From: Apostichopus japonicus
Taxonomy: Eukaryota > Echinodermata > Holothuroidea > Aspidochirotida > Stichopodidae
Direction of reading: 5' to 3'
DNA: 64,000 nt
Assembly (NCBI RefSeq): GCF_037975245.1
Contig: NC_092582.1
Span: 2,100,001 to 2,164,000 of the forward strand
The position numbers and the translations under genes are program-made. The stretch's first letter is position 1. The number at the start of each line of letters is the position of its first letter. Below are positions 60,749 to 64,000 of this stretch, piece by piece. The notes beneath the pieces were generated by a model. That model was not told the origin of the DNA, did not search any database, and saw nothing but the letters and a program-made list of their open reading frames with translations.

Positions 60749-62245
60749 TAAACTTGTTTAACTTATCCTTAAACTTAAAATAAACTTATCGAGTTATTAA
60801 TTTAGAATGTACTTGTCATTTAAGTTCAATTGTATTCAAAATATGGTTCTAATTCCGAAACTTTGTCTAAGGAGGGTGGGTAGGGACCAGGGATGATGTG
60901 CGTGGGGGGGGGGGTGTTATGTCCTTCTTTGTATCCTCAACGGATTGCAGTTTGTAAATACAGAACTTTATATCAATATTTCAATCTTATTTATTCCGGA
61001 AAATATTTTAACCACTTTTATCCTAAACCTTTTCTATTGACGCATTTACCCCTCACCACCGACACCCCTCACCTCCCCACCTCTCCCGAAACAAAAACCG
61101 TTAACTGTTTTCTCTCCCCCCCCCCCACCATAGCACTTGTAGGTATCGCCTTGAGTGGTTTTAGTGTCAGTCCATTTATCACAGAAAAAATTCCCGTCAA
61201 CGAATTCCATTTTGTCTCTTCTCAATTTCATGTTTTTATTCTCACTTCCTTTTTACGGCTATAAACAAACTTTCTTGAACCTATCAACAGCGCTTTAACC
61301 TTAACCAATGTGTGTAACCTGTTAAAAGCGTACATTGATAAAAAAAATATATATAAATATATATATATATATATATTATATTATAACACATGAGAAATGT
61401 AATCGAAACTGCGACATATAACTGGTATAGAATTGATTGGTTTTGTGTATGAACCTTCGTTATCATTAATGTAAACGCATTCAGATCAGCACTTTAGCTG
61501 TAAAACCATGAGTGCTTGTCATAATTCTCCCTCCCGTTTGAAAACTTTAGAATATGTATTCAGCAGGTCTAGATATAAACATAATATATAACATCGCAAT
61601 TTGCAGCGCGTCATATTACCGTTTCTTTCGGGTTAACAGGGACATTCGGAGCGCGCGTCGATTCCTTGCAAAAGCAAAATAGAAAATACAGCCTACTCTG
61701 TTCTTGATTTTTTGGACGTAGTATTTTTTTTTTTTTTTTTTTTGCCATTGCTTCATAAATCTCTTGCCCGGATTTCTTTTCTTTTTCTTAAAATGGATTT
61801 GAGAATTTAGGCTTTTCTCACATGCATCTGAAAACGATTCATTTAGTCGCTTGGCGGAGTCTCACGGGGAAAGTTATTGAGATCTATTTATCTCGTAGCA
61901 GCATCTCCCGGGGGAGAAACTTTCTGCATCCCATTAAGAACAAAACAAATCTTGCGTTTCTCTTTTTTTTTTTCTTGGTTGTTAAGCCGTGACACAAGTA
62001 GCGTTAATTCCAACACAGGTGTTCCTAAATGGCGTGGCCATTCCATGCCCCTTGTCAGCGATGTCTTTTATGTAGAGCTATATATATATATATGTTTTAC
62101 CTGTCTTAACTCACTTTGATTTAATTTATATGGAATTAGGGCACATGCAGAAAGGAGCTAAATTTGCTCAAATTTAGCTCAACCAAACGACAATTATTAT
62201 ACAATTGTTCCGTCGAATGGTTTGAAATGTTGTAAAAAACTTGTT
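60749..62245. other. No gene recognised
   Basis: Poly-G/poly-C tracts near 60904 and 61115, a short (TA)n at 61345-61380 and a T19 run near 61725. Nothing else could be supported. Confidence 0.45.
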
Positions 62246-62608
62246 AAATCCGCGCACTCTGTTTGGCTCACGGTATTTAGTAATTACTGCACCAAATGTG
62301 ATTAAAACCATGCCTAATGTACCACGCACGCACACGAAAATCGCTTAGTGGTGTAAAAAAAAATGACGGTTTTTTTTGTTGTCTCTCCTTTTCCCTTGCT
62401 GTACTATAACGCTAACGCGACCCAGGACGTTGTAAGGCAACGGATAGATCTGGCGAAAAACGTATATGGATGTACTTTCATGACCCGAACGCCTGAATAT
62501 GAAATATATAATTTAATACTAAACTTTATGGAAAGAAAATACACGTTAGGCTTCATAGATGCCAAAAAAGAACCGGCAAAAGTTTAAAATATATTACAGT
62601 ATATGTCT
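62246..62608 (+). repeat. Interspersed repeat of unknown family, copy B (with open frame)
   Basis: Second copy of the segment at 1563-1926. Here the frame from 62363 stays open for 74 codons to a TAA at 62585. Its later part reads NATQDVVRQRIDLAKNVYGC and then TFMTRTPEYEIYNLILNFME, which looks more protein-like than chance AT-rich DNA. An acceptor-like pyrimidine tract followed by GACCCAG lies just before the GACGTT that opens this part. It may be a terminal exon of a multicopy element or of a duplicated gene. No family was recognised, and copy A is broken by a TGA. Confidence 0.8.
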
Positions 62609-63488
62609 TGATATAGTTCTAATGGTGTTCGTATATATATATATATATATATAAAACCATTTAAACTCTTGAAGATGTTCTACACTTATGACTACTTTGA
62701 GTGTATTATACCACTGAAAATGAAAAGCTCAACTACGCGTCATTAATTATGAATCGCATAGTATGTGTGACTTGCATAGACCAAAGCAATTCTACAACGG
62801 TTTGCATATGAAATCACAAGAAAGTACTTTGACCCATGGCCTTCTCTGTTTGCTGCAGGGTACAGCGTTGTGCTCGTCCACGGTAGATGAATCCATTTTG
62901 GTTTTTCGGTTTTTTTTTAATTTTTTTATAACTGTGTGTTAAAGATCATGCATTGATATGAATTAACTCTCTGTCAAGTAAGCGTGACCTTCAAGTCGTG
63001 TAATTTGTTCATTTTGTAATCTTTCTTGTCGAACTTTAAAGCAGGAATTACCTGCCTAATAACCCCCCTTAATGGGCAGATAGGATTTTTGCGCGATGCA
63101 GTACAAAACATTTACCACGTATATAGCCTGGAGTGGTCGAGTTATGACGCGTAGTGGAATTTTCACATTCCATTAAGACCAGTTTACGATCAATAGCACC
63201 ATGTAGTAGCTGAACCGTTAAGTACATACTTAGCGCGGGATGGAGCCTCCTGTAGACTTGTCGCTCAGTGCCAAAACAGAGGAGAAAAAAAAAAACAAAA
63301 TCATGCACTTGTCATGCCGTGAGATTATCGATAATGGTATAGTGCCTTCCACAATTCGTCATATATTCTGCAGCTTTTAGTTCAAATAATTTGGGAAACA
63401 TTTTGGGAAATATTTAATATTTATATATATATATATATATATATACTTATATCAAATATATATATATATATCAAATATATATATGTAT

Positions 63489-63525
<37 letters not shown>

Positions 63526-64000
63526 AATATATATATATAGTGGTAATTTGATTATTTCAAACAGCACAACAAAAACACGACGGTGATAAATTTCTAAGAC
63601 ATCTAGACTGCAGTAACGGTTCTGCCAGTTTATCCCGCCATAAATATTTGGATAGGAGCAGTTTATGAGGTTATCCAATCAGTGAACAATAACCTTAAAC
63701 AGTGTCCCGTTAGTGTCGACGTCTTGGACAGTCTAGACAACCAGTCGTTTGCTTTCTCGCAACGAGAAGCAAAGATTGTGTAAAGAAACTCAATCGACCG
63801 TTACTTTTTAGACGAAAACTGAAGTTCGAAATTCTTCATCTTTATTAGTGGACATGGTGACTGGGTAAAGTTGTGAAAAACGGGCATAATAAGTGGTTAA
63901 TTCTGTGACGTCATTGTTGAAGACACCAACAAACGAATAGTATCACTTCGGGTGTAATATTTAATGTCTTTCCACATCCTGTCCACTAAATGGAATGAAA
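62609..64000. other. No gene recognised; TA arrays (right edge)
   Basis: Includes (TA)n with TATCAAAT interruptions at 63422-63539, and a perfect CRE octamer at 63906. Nothing else could be supported. Confidence 0.45.
63422..63539. repeat. (TA)n array with regular ATCAAAT interruptions
   Basis: A TA microsatellite broken four times by the same ATCAAAT heptamer, which suggests a higher-order tandem unit. Confidence 0.92.

Overview
The window is AT-rich, intron-containing animal genomic DNA with very little coding sequence. There is no bacterial layout: no operons, ribosome-binding sites or dense reading frames. The spliced rhodopsin-class receptor, CR1-like LINE, tRNA-derived SINEs, hAT and CACTA-like elements, long (TA)n arrays and frequent poly-G/poly-C tracts fit a marine invertebrate. 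An invertebrate deuterostome such as an echinoderm is my best guess, but it is inference and I cannot name the species.

Layout. 0-10 kb: an unidentified 0.36-kb repeat (copy A), a perfect 15-bp hairpin, a TA-flanked MITE with perfect 16-bp inverted ends (4020-4639), TA arrays, a 29-bp minisatellite (7.69-8.35 kb) and a tRNA-derived SINE (9.2 kb). 10.4-12.4 kb: a 5'-truncated LINE with an intact 585-aa reverse transcriptase frame. 13.3 kb: a truncated copy of a second SINE family. 15.5-18.5 kb: the only clearly host gene seen complete, a three-exon class A GPCR on the + strand (405 aa). 19-32 kb: triplet-rich DNA, a hAT MITE with a perfect 8-bp target duplication (20913-21224), a (TAC)n array and an intact second-family SINE (28.1 kb). 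31.8-33.7 kb: a possible CACTA-like element. 35-40 kb: two candidate terminal exons on the - strand (the one at 39129-39263 is the more convincing) and a 280-bp TA array. 42.8-48.5 kb: a 5.7-kb DNA transposon. 48.5-64 kb: mostly featureless DNA with a pentanucleotide array, one candidate + strand internal exon (60321-60434), a reverse-oriented SINE, and copy B of the 0.36-kb repeat.

The most unusual structure is the 5.7-kb element. Its ends are CACTGAAAA/TTTTCAGTG flanked by TA. About 300 bp inside each end there are many GACTAA/TTAGTC motifs in both orientations, a CACTA/EnSpm-like subterminal design. Its interior holds a 2.5-kb foldback block: two inverted arms, each with a unique outer part of about 250 bp followed by tandem monomers of about 145 bp. 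Two short frame-compatible exon-like segments flank this block, so it would lie in an intron of a small element-borne gene if that gene is real.

Outside the receptor and the LINE, the long reading frames come almost entirely from microsatellites and are not annotated as genes. The isolated exons probably belong to genes whose other exons lie in the large introns here or outside the window.
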